64,000 nt of DNA from Ectobius pallidus. Its lineage: Eukaryota; Arthropoda; Insecta; Blattodea; Ectobiidae. Below the pieces are notes generated by a model. That model ran no database searches. It was given only the letters and a program-made list of their open reading frames with translations, and was not told where the DNA came from. A program made the position numbers and the translations under genes. Shown here one piece after another: positions 12,491 through 24,085 of this stretch. Location of the stretch: positions 5,696,530 through 5,760,529 of the forward strand of contig CAXKWD010000006.1 of assembly GCA_964059195.1 (NCBI GenBank). The letters are read 5' to 3'. The stretch's first letter is position 1, and the number at the start of each line of letters is the position of its first letter.

Positions 12491-12860
12491 TAGTTGTTAT
12501 TATTATTCTTCTGCTTCATAAGAATATTTTCTAATAATATTAGTTATAACATGAGTTCATGGCTTATTAGTAAATATTGCTAGTATTATTACTAAACTGT
12601 TTCATAGATTGCACAACTACTAAAATTTACTGATAATATTAAGTGTTTTCTAAATAATATATTTGGGCTAATAAGTTATTCTGAAACCCATGTAATTCAG
12701 ATTTCGTGATCTTAAAATTGTTAAAAATGAATCACTCTGATTTCATTATCAATTTATAAAAAGCTCCATACGCTATCAAAGGAATTATTATCATAACAAG
12801 TGTGTAATCTGAATAAGTAAAAACTGAACAAGACGTGGGGTTTATTTCAATGAACGAGGT
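12491..12860. other. no gene seen
   Basis: AT-rich sequence with no open frame or repeat structure that I can support. Confidence 0.55.
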
Positions 12861-13268
12861 TCTACAAGGGTAAGTCAATAATTATCCGCACATCTTAATC
12901 TTTTGTGGGTTGGCTGTGTCGTTTTGTGCTCGCACACATCGACATGTTGTTCATTTGTCTCCGCTTGTGGAATGTTTGACTGTTATGACTCCACTGTGTG
13001 TTGCGCTGTTGCACATTAAAAATGGCTGTACCGCTCAGCGTTTGCACCAAAGAAGAACACCTGCTGAACTGAAGGAAGCTGTCATACGTGGCTTGCTACT
13101 CAGGCGAAATACTTTTTCTGAGGGCATCAGGAAGCTTGTGAAACGATGGATCTAGTGCATTGAGAAGCAAGGGGAGTGTTGGAAGTTGAGGAAAGTTTTG
13201 TATTATTGCAATGAATTTTAAAAAGAGAAAGCGGATACTTGTAGACTTACCCTCGTAGAAGCGATGAT
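12861..13268 (+). mobile_element. deleted mariner element
   Basis: About 29-bp inverted ends (TCTACAAGGGTAAGTC at left; GACTTACCCTCGTAGA at right) match in 24 positions. Inside, 13111-13150 encodes FSEGIRKLVKRWI, resembling the C-terminal end of mariner transposases, after a stretch with no catalytic motif. It is a ~0.4-kb internal-deletion copy. Confidence 0.75.
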
Positions 13269-13883
13269 GTCCAGAGTGGGCAGTCGGTTGTCCTCAGCTG
13301 TTTGTCGTGAAACTTAAAATGGCGGAAAAAAGTAGCAAAATAGTACAGTGAGTACCACACAAGAGTTGGCCAACGACGCGGGTTCCTGCGTTGCGGCGAC
13401 CAAACCCCTAACTCCCGAGCGATCGGGTGAAATATCTACGCAAATAAAGCCGCTAACGTGTAATGATTCAGGTTCTCACATTTACAGTTAAAATTACAAT
13501 GAAAATAACCACGTATCTCATCACAAGAGATCTTGGAAATGTCCTCCACACAACACTGGCATCTTTTTAGGAAATTTTCTTTCACGTGCATAAGTTCAGC
13601 TTCCGAGATAGAGTTAACTTATCTTGTCATAATGTCTTTAAGTTCTTCTAACAGTATGTGACAATTATTTATCGGGAAACTTGAAAAATAAAGTGAACAG
13701 ATCAATTTACCAAATATTAGAAGTGAGATGTCAGATGTTTACTTGTGAAAACATAAGTTCTGTTAAGTGAGTTGCTTGCTTTCGTATTTATGTCATAGCC
13801 TACATGTTTTACAACATATTTCAAGCAAACAAGATTTAATTTGGAATGATAATTCTTTCACTTTGGCCGTGTGTAGGCTAAGA
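13269..13883. other. no gene seen
   Basis: Mixed sequence with a locally GC-richer patch (13370-13440). No reading frame or structure recognised. Confidence 0.55.
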
Positions 13884-14112
13884 TGGACACGTGAAGTCAG
13901 AATGAAAAATTCAATGCCATAGCCGGGATTTGAACCAGGATCTTCGGCTCTCCGTGCCGATGCTGGGACTGTGAGTCAGTTGGAGAATTCAATGTTGTAC
14001 CGGCACGTTGCCATGGTAGCTCAGTTGATAGAGCATCGGCACGGAGAGCCGAAGATCCTGGTTCAAATCCCGGCTATGGCATTGAATTTTTCATTCTGAC
14101 TTCACGTGTCCA
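13884..14112. repeat. 80-bp perfect inverted repeat with tRNA-like core
   Basis: 13884-13963 is the exact reverse complement of 14033-14112, with a 69-base spacer. The arms contain the 3' two-thirds of a tRNA-like sequence plus its flank (ATTGAATTTTTCATTCTGAC). The flank is duplicated too, so this is an inverted duplication of a genomic segment or SINE, not two independent tRNA genes. Confidence 0.9.
14010..14080 (+). tRNA. tRNA-like sequence, probably SINE-derived pseudo-tRNA
   Basis: The 71 bases fold as a cloverleaf: acceptor GCCATGG/CTATGGC, D arm GCTC/GAGC, anticodon stem TCGGC/GCCGA, T arm CCTGG/CCCGG with one mismatch. The loop would read GGA (serine-type), but position 33 is C instead of the near-universal T, a class-II serine variable arm is missing, and no CCA or terminator tract follows. 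This favours a tRNA-derived repeat over a working gene. Confidence 0.5.
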
Positions 14113-14342
14113 AGATTTCATTTGTTTTCATCATTGCCTTGGCAAATTTTATTCTGAAGAAAAACAAGTGACAAGTTACTAAATACAAGACTTTTTTATA
14201 ACATAATTAATTAATTCGTTGTACTTTTCATTTACATAATGTGTGATGAAGAACACCACATATTGTAAGTAAAAGTAATAGGCATAATCTCTAATATTTG
14301 TATTATAGAAGAAAATTGCGAGCCAGGGCCTTCGGAACTTAC

Positions 14343-14745
14343 GTCACCAACGAAAAAACGTGCGAGGAAGAGGTTTGTCCAACGGCGAAAAAATACAGAT
14401 TGTAAATATATGCAAAACATTAAAGGGAAACCTTAAAGTATCTGTGCAAGATGTAGTCGTAAAAGTGGCGTCATCCGTGGGAGTAGTTTCAAGTACGGAT
14501 TCCAGAGTCCTAAAAGAATACAGATCTACAGGAGGTGTCCAGTCACAGGTCAAAATTAAACCAAAATCAAAGACAAAAATATCATTTCTCATAATTCGGA
14601 ATCGACCTTTGACGCTTAATGTAAAAAATAAAGTTAAATTGACATTACTGTATATAATCGACTAAACTATCTCAAAAACGAACTCTTGTGAACTGTGCTT
14701 CGTACTTTCACGCTCGGTTGTTTACTTTAGCTCCATACACATCTT
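14343..14745 (+). mobile_element. DNA-transposon remnant with transposase N-terminus
   Basis: The 14360-14665 frame (101 codons) begins RGRGLSNGEKIQIVNICKTL and continues with a helix-turn-helix-like segment (VVSSTDSRVLKEY), resembling the N-terminal DNA-binding region of IS630/Tc1-mariner-type transposases common in arthropods. The catalytic domain is absent. The sequence after the stop (14650-14745) recurs at window positions 1-100, showing the repeat is dispersed. Confidence 0.6.
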
Positions 14746-14982
14746 GGGTCAAGTATACTAGTAATAGTGGCTTGTAATTCAGTTTTGTTTTCTCTTTTTC
14801 TTGTTTCAGGTAAGTTCACGTTCTTCTTCGGATAGTGAAATTTCAAAGTAAGTTACGCTACTTATATTAGTACTGAGCTAAGAATGCATAAGGGTGGATA
14901 CTGTTGTATTTATAAACCAACAGAATCTTTTATAAAATGGATATCAATATCGCACTGTACTTTGAACCTAACCGACAAAATG

Positions 14983-15776
14983 TATAACTCGATCGGTAAG
15001 ACCTGAGCCAAACAAATGGATGCGCAGTAGTCTACGATGACGTAATCTAGACCTGCCTGACCTTCATCACACGTGATGTTCTTTGCCAGTTCATACTGTA
15101 CAGACCGTGTAAAATCATCTTACTCTCACAGCATTCAATAGTGAAGTGTGATACGTTAATAAGAGCAATGGAAGGCGAATGTAGTTATTCTAGCAAAAAG
15201 GTTGGTGGTAGTAAAGTGATTCACAGTCAGAGTAGGGAAATAGTGTGGAATGTATATAGGTATTTCAAACAGGTGCACCAAGATGACCCTAAATATGCAA
15301 TTCAGCAGCGTGTTTCGGATGCTACAGGAATTTCATTCAGCAGCATTAAGAGAGTTGTAAAAGAAGGTGAGAAATGTGTTCAAGATAAAACGATATTTAG
15401 TACTCCACACAAAAAAGATCAAGAAAAAAGTGAAAACAGACTTAAATGATTTTGATAAGCGTGTAATCAGAAGGACGTTGAATGAATTTCACAAAATAAA
15501 TAAGGAAAGGCTAACTTTAAAAGCACTGTTACCTGTCCTAAAGAACAAAATTAATTTTTCTGGAGATAAATGGGCAAGTATTGAAGGTATTCAATGAAAA
15601 AATGGACATCCGTAATTTACGTCTGAAGCATTTACGATGTCTTATTGGCTATTATGAACCGCGAGTTTGGAGTGAATAGTAGAGTATATGCATTCTCTTC
15701 TGCCCTTACTCCATTGCTACCGGCGGACGAAAAGCTATCTGTTCGTGTTTGGATCAGGTCCCATCGTCCCACTTAT
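14983..15776 (+). mobile_element. TA-targeting transposon, longer copy of the 6.7-kb MITE
   Basis: The left end, TATAACTCGATCGGTAAGAC, is followed by ~150 bases shared with 6739-6880. The right ~130 bases (GGCTATTATGAACC onward) are shared with 6977-7111, but the terminal bases are decayed. Between them lies a split transposase N-terminal region, missing from the 6.7-kb copy. Confidence 0.8.
15168..15597 (+). pseudogene. transposase N-terminal region, frameshifted
   Basis: Two overlapping frames (15168-15449 and 15367-15597) together give one N-terminal domain. The first has SREIVWNVYRYFKQ, then a helix-turn-helix-like SSIKRVVKEG. The second continues FDKRVIRRTLNEFHKINKER and LLPVLKNKINFSGDKW. 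This order is typical of the DNA-binding half of IS630/Tc1-mariner-type transposases of arthropods. The switch of frame near 15420-15450 and the end before any catalytic motif make it a pseudogene. It is the coding core of the element at 14983-15776. Confidence 0.72.
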
Positions 15777-16287
15777 ACACATCTGTTAAGTGTGAACCCA
15801 ATAAAATTCTTCTAGCCTAATCTTGCCTAGGAGATAATTCAATGAGTGGTGACTGTCAAATCTACTCTTATAGGCTACAATTCAACGGCCCTAAATAGCG
15901 TGCTCACTCGCTCGCCCACTTCGTGAGACATCGGGCATACTCGGCGATGTTCGTCTCTCGCAGTCTAAACTTTCACGAAGAGTACAAAATTAGGAAAACC
16001 GTTTCTTTATTATATAAGGCCTAAGTGAAATGAACACAATGAACAAATAGTCTATTGTAATTTTATTTTTACTCACAATTTTCATAGCTCTGACCCACAA
16101 ACATTTTTAATAAGCTGGAATTTCTTAAACATCCTGGAGCGAAGCCGCGGGCAGTATCGTGGACAATAAAAATCCAAACAAACCATTCCTTCCCTTGAAA
16201 AAATATATAATTTCTGAAAATTACACTGAATTTATCAAATAAAATCCACATCATATTCTTCTGTCAACAAACAGTTGAGAAACAATA
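15777..16287. other. no gene; one Helitron-like motif
   Basis: Contains GAGCGAAGCCGCGGGCAG near 16137, a motif seen at ends of Helitron-like repeats, and no open frame worth calling. Confidence 0.45.
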
Positions 16288-17539
16288 GGGTAATTCCGGG
16301 AGAGACGGCCACGCGGGGGAGACGACCAATCGCTCTGATTTCAAGGCCGATAAACATATTTGAACGTAACTTGGTAGGCGGCAAGCTTTTGGTACTAAGA
16401 GTCGATTGTTGAACACCTGCGCTGTTTATATTTAGAAATTCGCGATTTATATAACATTATTGTTTTCTAACTGGCAATTTATTTTTTGTATATTGAATGA
16501 AATAAGCAGAAGTCCGACATTATTACCAACAGTTAAACGATACTTACTGTGTAAGGTGACCGAACCTTATATATTTCACTTGCATTGCGTGTTCTGTTCT
16601 AAACATTTCCATTTTTAACTAATGACTATGGTCATCTCACCTTTACAAATAGGAGAGATGGCCCACTGTTTTTCCGGGAGAGTTGGCCAACAACTTAAGA
16701 GCCATATTTTCAAGATCTTCTGATTTTTTCTAACACGAAATGTAAAAATTGTCACTTAAGACTAATTACCATCGGTTCTCAATTACTTATTTATTTTTAT
16801 TGGTAGAGAAATGACATAAACGGACATATTAATACGTACACCTTAATGAAAAAATTTTGAAAATAAAATCCAGAAAGATGTATGTAAATAGATACGACTT
16901 TGACAGTGTACCCCTAATTAAATAAATTCTTCAATTCATTTTCAAATTTATTTATTTATTTATTTACTTCAAAGCGGTCATGGAAGTCGGCATGCCGACC
17001 AGGTGCTCTCGATCCTGTCATCAACTAACGAAGTCGAAAGATGCAGATAAATGATGTAGAGGTTAGATGGTGTGCCCTTCCCCTCCATCGGATGTAATAG
17101 CTTGCAGTAGAGTTTAGTTATCTTTTCAGAAATGTATCAGAACTTTTCAGCTACTCGGAATTGATTCTGTTTTCCAAAGTATGTTTATTTTTACGTTGTA
17201 TAATTTATTTTAGCACTTAAGTTTATTTTGTTTGTATATATTTATAGAAGTACAGCTACCTAGTCTTTCTACTTTGTTACTCTTCGAAAATGGTGTGACC
17301 GACTGTCCCTATGTCCTATGGCAATCTCCCCCTGACACCTCGGGTGAGATGGCCAACGTACCGTTTTTTAAAATGTTGGGATTTTTCACCCTAAATTACT
17401 TTTTTTCTCCATAAAACATTATGTTATGAAAATGTGACATCCAGGGACCTGACTGAACATTTTGCACACGAATTATCTTGAAAATCCTTCAAGTTATTGA
17501 GCATTTAAAAAAGCGTGGCCATCTCACCCGGATTTACCC
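16288..17539. mobile_element. TA-flanked element with repeated GAGATGGCCA motifs
   Basis: Inverted ends, GGGTAATTCCGGGAGAGACG at the left and its near complement (CATCTCACCCGGATTTACCC) at the right, are flanked by TA at 16286-16287 and 17540-17541. The motif GGGWGAGAYGGCCA, or close variants, recurs at least eight times on both strands. No transposase remains. Confidence 0.82.
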
Positions 17540-17699
17540 TACGTATTTTCAGTGTTAACAGGTCGCTTTGGAGTTGAATAATCAAATCTGAGATCGTTTT
17601 CCCAGGCGGCGCTTTCATATCGTGGAATGTTCTAAAGCCGGAACTTTAGCTGTTTCATTAATTATCATTAATGGTTTAGTTTATGAATGATTCGGGTGC

Positions 17700-17795
17700 A
17701 AGTGTTAATAAATATAATGCTTTAATAATTATTATACTCTTAATTGTTAGTTTCTCAATTAATTATCGTGGGCGAAGCCGCGGGTACCTGCTAGT
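17700..17795 (+). mobile_element. Helitron-like 3' terminus
   Basis: The sequence ends GGGCGAAGCCGCGGGTACCT then GCTAGT, resembling the small hairpin and CTAG-T 3' end of insect Helitron-type elements. The 5' end was not located. Confidence 0.45.
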
Positions 17796-18637
17796 AGCAT
17801 ACAAATCAGGATAATTACAATGATTTTAGGATCGTCCGTTCAATAGCCAAATTAAGAAAAGAATAGAAAAGTAGTCTATATTCAATATTCTTTCACACAG
17901 AGACTTGCACTTGGGTTTCAATGAGTGATTACAAATACCCTAACAAATACTCCAGAGTAGGCAACATTTTGATATCACAATTATGAAAATTTCAGAAACT
18001 ATTTAAAGCATTGGCTTTTTTAATTTTATAATATAGATCCCCTTTGCTTTGTACCGCTGAGAGCCGGGATCAAATCTCTGTCAGTCCATGTGGAGTTTGT
18101 GATGGGCAAAATGGAGCCGAGACAGGTTTTCCTGAGGTGCTCTCGTTTCCCGTGCCGTATATAAATTCCCCCTGTTGCTCCTTTCTTCTTAATATGACTA
18201 TTTGGTTGCAGTAAAGGAATTAGACTGTTATAAAGAGAGATGTTGCCCAAAACTATGTGCGTTATTAAATTCTCGTCAAGTAGAATTGTTAATTGAGCAA
18301 ACTGTCTATAAATTTCATGAAATTAAAATTAATAATTTGAGTTATTTCACCTAAATTTTTGAAAAATGTAAAATGGAGAAAAAAAAATTAGGGGTGACAT
18401 AATTTTCCAAACACACTGCTATTAATGTGTGTATATAATACTAGTCCGTTTTCAGCTGTTCGTACTTGGTATTGTAAGAATATTAGAGAAATTAAATTTA
18501 CATTGTATAAAGGTTTTTCTATGAAGAACCAGAATTCCACTTTTGTGTTTCTTTTACTCTCGAGGTTCGATCCCTGGTACCTCCTCGAATTATTCTGAGG
18601 TAGAGAAGTCCCAATGGTACAATCCACAATAGAATGA
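17796..18637. other. no gene seen
   Basis: Mostly AT-rich. A GC-richer patch at 18040-18180 may be a decayed SINE, but I cannot define ends. Confidence 0.45.
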
Positions 18638-19446
18638 TCCAGATATTGGCGTTTGCAGATGACGTGGTTATAATTAGTAGGTCAAGACAGGATCTGTAGA
18701 GAAGCTTTCGGGAACTAGAACAGGAAGGTAAGGAAATGGGACTGGAAATCAATGAAAATAAAACTAAATATATAACATCAAGAAACCAGGACAAATGGAA
18801 TTTGGTAGATAATATACAGATAGGAAGGCACAATTTTGAGAGAGTTAGAAGCTATAAATATCTTGGCACAATTATCACAGAAGATAATGATGTTGGAAAA
18901 GAAATACAAGAAAGAATTAAGGCCGGCAATAGATGCTATGGAGCATTATTAAATATAATGAAAGCCAAAGAATTATCAGTAAGGGTGAAAGAAAGAATAT
19001 ACAGAACGGTGATACGGCCAGTAGTAATGTATGCCTCCGAAACATGGTGTATGTCAAAGGAAAACGAGAGACAGATTGCGGCATGGGAAAGAAAGATATT
19101 GAGGAGAATGTATGGACCTGTCTGTGAGAATGGTGAGTGGAGAGTAAGAAATAATAAAGAAATTTACGATAAATATGGTAAACCACAGATAATAGGTGAA
19201 ATAAAAAGTTCCAGACTGAGATGGTTAGGACATGTAGAGAGAAGTGAAGAGGAGTCATTATTAAAAAGGATATATAAAGGAAAACCTGGCGGGAGAAGAA
19301 ATGTAGGAAGACCAAGAAAGAGATGGATGGAAGCGGTGGAGGAGGATATTAAAGAATTGGGAGTTAGGTGTTGGAGAAGAAAGACACAGGACAGGAAGTT
19401 GTGGGCTTCAATAGTTCGGCAGGCACTGGCCCTAGAAGGGCCGTAA
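18638..19446 (+). pseudogene. LINE reverse transcriptase, C-terminal part
   Basis: In one frame the sequence reads LAFADDVVIISRS, the catalytic box of reverse transcriptase with the two essential aspartates, then an in-frame TAG at about 18698. An open stretch of 236 codons from 18736 follows, with the thumb and C-terminal region (YKYLGTIITEDND, GNRCYGALLN, RLRWLGHVERSEEESLLKR, GRRNVGRPRKRWMEAVEED). This is the C-terminus of RTE/endonuclease-reverse-transcriptase type LINEs. The finger and palm part upstream is missing, so it is a 5'-truncated insertion. Confidence 0.85.
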
Positions 19447-19600
19447 AGCCAGTGAGTGAGTGTGTGAGAGAAGTCTGGAGCGGGGTGCACTCAGCCTCAT
19501 GATACAAATTGAGGAGCTACGTGATTGAGACTTCGGTCACGAAAACCATCCTTAATGGCCGTGAGTGTTGACTTGCTTAAGGTAGCCCCACTGCATCCCG
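19447..19600 (+). mobile_element. LINE 3' untranslated tail
   Basis: GGTGCACTCAGCCTCATGAT and the following bases resemble 3' UTR sequence that accompanies such LINE C-termini in insects. The exact end is unclear and no TSD was found. Confidence 0.5.
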
Positions 19601-22600
19601 ATGCATGATAGCTTGATGTAAAACACGGTGAACATTGGAAGATCTTTCGTAAATTGGGCTTCGATTAAGATGTAGTAAAACATATAAAAATTGCTGGTCA
19701 GCGAATCTGAACCCACGACCACTCAACATTTATATATAACTATAAACCAGTGTAGTTCTCTCCATTTTACTTTTTCCCAACGGAGCAGGTGGCAAATCGA
19801 CTCTACAACTAGAGAGGAGCGATGAGTTAGAACGATGATCGATAGAAGAGCGAATCCAGCGACTATCTAGATCGATACTGAAAACAAATGAAATGCTTGA
19901 AGCTGTAGTGTTTTTTTGTTTTTAAATATGGCGGTTGTGATGAGTGAATTGCAAGTTCGGGTGCATAAAAACGTTGTGCAATTAGATGTGTGAGTTAGTG
20001 ACGTGTGGAAAAAAGTGAAGATGAGATATTTATGTGTTTATCTACGTGAAAACATATTTCGATGCTTTATGATGGACCTTACCGGTTGATTGCAAATTTC
20101 CTACACCCAGCTTACTCTCTCTTTCTTTTTAACAATTTACTAGGTTTAATAATATTGATGAAAATTTATATTAAGGGCGCCATCATCAATACTCTTCTCT
20201 CTTCTTTTTGTTTTGCATCAGCCCAGTCACAAATTAAATTATAGATACACAGGCTATGTACCTACAGGCCTCTCGGCTAGCTTTTTAATTTAACAGTGGA
20301 GATGGGAATGGATTCGGCTCTGTCCTTTTATTATTATGTAACTTAGCCCAAAAATCAGTGGCTCTCAAACCATTACAAGGATAGGGGTCAAAAATCTGAA
20401 CTTCACGATAATTTACTTTGCATAACAATAACCATAATTTATTTAATATTTTTTTTCTGTTTTCTTTTTTTCAACAATAACAATCTGATTTACAATAAAT
20501 TACATTTACTCTTGGGTTTTCCCCTTTTTAACAACTACTCATCCTTAAAATCTTCAGATCACCCGATCTGAACAACATTGACCATTCAACACTTTTATTG
20601 GAAAGATTAGTATTCAATTCTCACCTACAAGGTTAGTAGCCCAGTTTAACTGTATGAATGTGTTCCTTGTTATACAAGACAAATTCTTAATTAATTACTT
20701 TAATCTCTTTCCTTTCTTTATTTCCAGGTGTCTACTAGAACGTCTCACTTTACCCTTATACTTTACTACTAACTTGCGTAATCTTTTCCATTTGCAATTT
20801 CAAAACATTTCAATATATATGTTATACTTTCTTCCGAATGAATAAAGATTTTCAATTCATAATTCAGTCATTGACTTGACCTATCATACTCAATGATTCC
20901 ACCTATTTCTCCTATACCAGTCCACTAGTCATTGTAGTCTATGAAGAATTGTACTCAAAGATAAATAGGAAAGACAATGTTATGAAGAAAGAAACGGAAG
21001 TTTAGGCCTATACCCACAGAGTGACTGGGGTGATAGACCACCGATACAGGGGCGGCGTCTAGATCTTGAGTTACAAACAATCTGACTCCCCTCCTGCAAC
21101 CGGGAAAATATTAATGGGCCGCAAACAAAAATACAATTTTGACAATCGATGTCAGAGGTCCCTGACACTCTCTCTCCTAGAGGCACGTGGGGCCGTTGTT
21201 CGCCTCCAACACCGATGACTTTCACAATTTCTCATAAATCTTTTTATGCTAGATTTATATTTACTTTATTTGGGACACTTCCGGCGCTCCCTCACCTCAC
21301 CCTTGTTCTCTTTTTTTTCTTTTGGAGTAATTTCTAGTACGTGCTACTGAAACCACTTATCATCTATTCACTACCCAGAATTACCAATTCTCCTCTTTCT
21401 AACCTAACCAGTCTAACCTAACCAGTTATTATTTATTATCTTTTATCTCCTTTCCATTAAGCAGAGTTCCTTTTCAATTTATACCATTGCTCTAGTTTAC
21501 TTACTTTATGTTACTCGGGTTTCCATACTTTTCAGGTTACTACTCTACTCCATGGGCACCCAATTTTCTTGTTTCTAAATTCTCTAGAATTCTAACTGAA
21601 ACTAACTCACGCCCCAGGTCAGTAACTCTCTCTTTATAACCCTTGAGTGAACTTCTGCTTCTATCCTACCATGTAAATCTTCCAATGGTATGCGCCTAAT
21701 GTACTGTTACTCATAGGCCCTCTTCTGCCTCTCAATATTCACCTTCTTATCCCCCTCTACCATATTCCATACAAGTCCTGCTCTTCGATAAATCTCTTAA
21801 AAAAACAACTCAACATTACAGGCCAGCATGAAATCCACTTATAGATAATCACCTGTCACCTAACGAAAACCAAGTGGGAGAGGCCCTCGTAAGCAATACT
21901 AAGTAAGCCCCGATTACCCTTCTTCCTTACTCCCCTCGCGTCCTGTCTTATAAAAAACAAAGTTTGTATGAGCATCACCAACTGCCCCTAGCTATGTATT
22001 CATTCGTGGGACAATTACCCATAGCAACCTAAAGTATAGAGATTTATCTTTACTATTCACGGTTTAACTCCTGACTGCTCTTTTTGTAATTAACTTAGAC
22101 CAGAAATGGAAACTGATTGGATCACTGTAATTTACTACCTCACCCTAGACTAATCACATCTATCTTCTAACCCTACTCTTTTACCTTTCATTACGGCGTC
22201 TAGTCGCCACACATTTCTTAGAAACCGGCTTTAAATAACAATGCCTCAAAATCTTTTCCACTTCCCAAAACAACAAAAAAAATGTTTATGTGATTATACT
22301 CAACGGATGGTGACCAACTTATCCTCTGATCCTGAGTTGTTTCCATCCACTTTCTGATGTCCACATCTTCCTTTATTCCAGACTAAGCAGTCGTGACCCA
22401 CTCTTCTTTCCACAGCTGGTGTTCGCTGTAGCGGTCTCTCGTACCGGCTGACGTGATGTGTTCTTCCAACTAACGACTATCTCCATATAGTCGCGTCAGT
22501 GAAATTCCCCTTCAGAATTTCATTAGATGAAAGTCTGACAAACCATCATGCCAGGGCGCCTCCACCGCTGTCACACATTCCAGTCTCGTCTCCTCACCTC

Positions 22601-23706
22601 TTTCTCTTCAACCTTCCTCTCTCGTAGTCAGACACATTCTTACTAACCGTTTTTCAGGTTCAACTCCTCTCCCGTCGATTCGCCGTCCACGCATGCGCAC
22701 TTCTCCTTTTTCTGTAATTCAAATAAATTCAGGGCAGTATCGATAATCATGAAAATGTTCAATATCGATTAGTTGCGGTCCCCCAACCCTTCCTTTGTTT
22801 AGGAATGGTTTTCTACCGTCTATTTGGCACGCAGCTATTTGCTTCATTACAGCTTAGAAACGTGAGAAATAGACAAGAGACGAGCGAAATGTCGTTGGCA
22901 TGGCAACATCTGTGGTATGTACAACATGCTTTCTCAAATAACTGTACCTGTACTTAGGAACAATTCTTAGAACCAAAGAGTCAACTAGCCTTTTTTTTAT
23001 AACGCAGTAAGCCAAGTCTATAATATCATACATCGTGCATATGAATTTAATAGTTAATTACGATGTAAGACCATTGTATGGAACTTAACACACAAAGAAA
23101 ATAATTCAGTTTTCTTGTGCTTACAATAGTAAGAAAAAATTTTATGGTAATTTCGTATATAGCGGAATTCAGGCTCTTTTGGTTGGGAACAGGTTTTTTT
23201 TTTTTTGGAACAAATGGCATATGAAGACAAATGAACATAGCTTCTACATTTGCTGAGGACAGAAATTTATTTATAACATCTCTGTTCAAGTTATAGAATA
23301 GACAAATAAAGAACTAATCTACTTTAGAGTAATCCTTCGCTTTGATACGGAATTGCAGACTTTGAATGAAAGGAGAGAAATGCAGGTCGTAGGAACTATT
23401 GTTTTGAGCGATACTATTATCAATGTATTGTGTTGGCTTGCGATTGTGCATTGTCAAAAACCATCTAGTTTATGGAACAAATTTGTATTGCGAAGTACCA
23501 TAGTTATTTATGCTATTTTGAAATGTAAATGTTTAATAGATAGGACTAACGATAATAGATAGATAGTAGTAGTAGTTGTAGTGGTTAAAATGAAGGAAAC
23601 TTATAACTTTTAATTTGCACTAATGGGAAGAGAAGAATAATGAGTAATGACATAGGCCTATGGTGATTCTTCTTCCGGCAGGATAATTGTAGAATTGTTA
23701 ATTAAT
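19601..23706. other. ORF-poor, pyrimidine-rich stretch
   Basis: About 4 kb without a credible gene. From ~20.45 to ~22.7 kb the plus strand is visibly rich in C and T, with a small duplicated CTAACCTAACCAGT near 21405-21430. It could be an untranslated part of a transposon or a noncoding transcript; nothing more can be supported. Confidence 0.5.
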
Positions 23707-23717
23707 AATATTAGGGA

Positions 23718-23845
23718 GTCCACCTGTCCCTCTGCCCTCTCTCGGAAAATAAGCGTACCAAAATTCATAGAGGTAACAGAAACCTCCACTTGGAGGCCCC
23801 TTCGCCCCAACATAGGGGGCTATAGGGTTCCAGACAGGTAGACAG
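23718..23845. mobile_element. 128-bp miniature element with 11-bp direct flanks
   Basis: It starts GTCCACCTGTC and ends GACAGGTAGAC, an inverted pair with one mismatch. It is flanked on both sides by AATATTAGGGA (23707-23717 and 23846-23856). A target duplication of 9-11 bp would fit a Mutator-like element, but no coding evidence exists. Confidence 0.7.
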
Positions 23846-24085
23846 AATATTAGGGAATATTCGCAGAAATCATTCCCAGGTGATGAGAGAAAAAAAAAAC
23901 TTTATTATTGAAGTAAAACTTCTTTTCTCACGGTTGGGGTAAATCGGAAAATCAGTCACACTAAAACCGTAACGAAATCAGTCACGAAATCAGTCACAAA
24001 ATCAGTCACACTCAAAACTACGTGTTTCGGAGCGGACTGCACAGAAAACAATCAACTCAATGATTAGGAGTAATCAAAGGAAATT

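Noticed and set aside
14010..14080. Functional serine tRNA gene
   Set aside because: C at position 33, T-stem mismatch, no long variable arm and an inverted duplicated context point to a SINE-derived pseudo-tRNA.
18917..19490. Minus-strand open frames over the LINE
   Set aside because: Shadows of the plus-strand reverse transcriptase frame, with no motif of their own.
21400..21430. Telomeric repeat AACCTAACC
   Set aside because: Only two degenerate units inside ordinary sequence; insect telomeres normally use TTAGG/CCTAA arrays, which are absent here.
20355..22790. hAT element bounded by CAGTGGCTCTCAAACC and GCGGTCCCCCAACCC
   Set aside because: The two ends are not inverted copies and no 8-bp duplication could be found.
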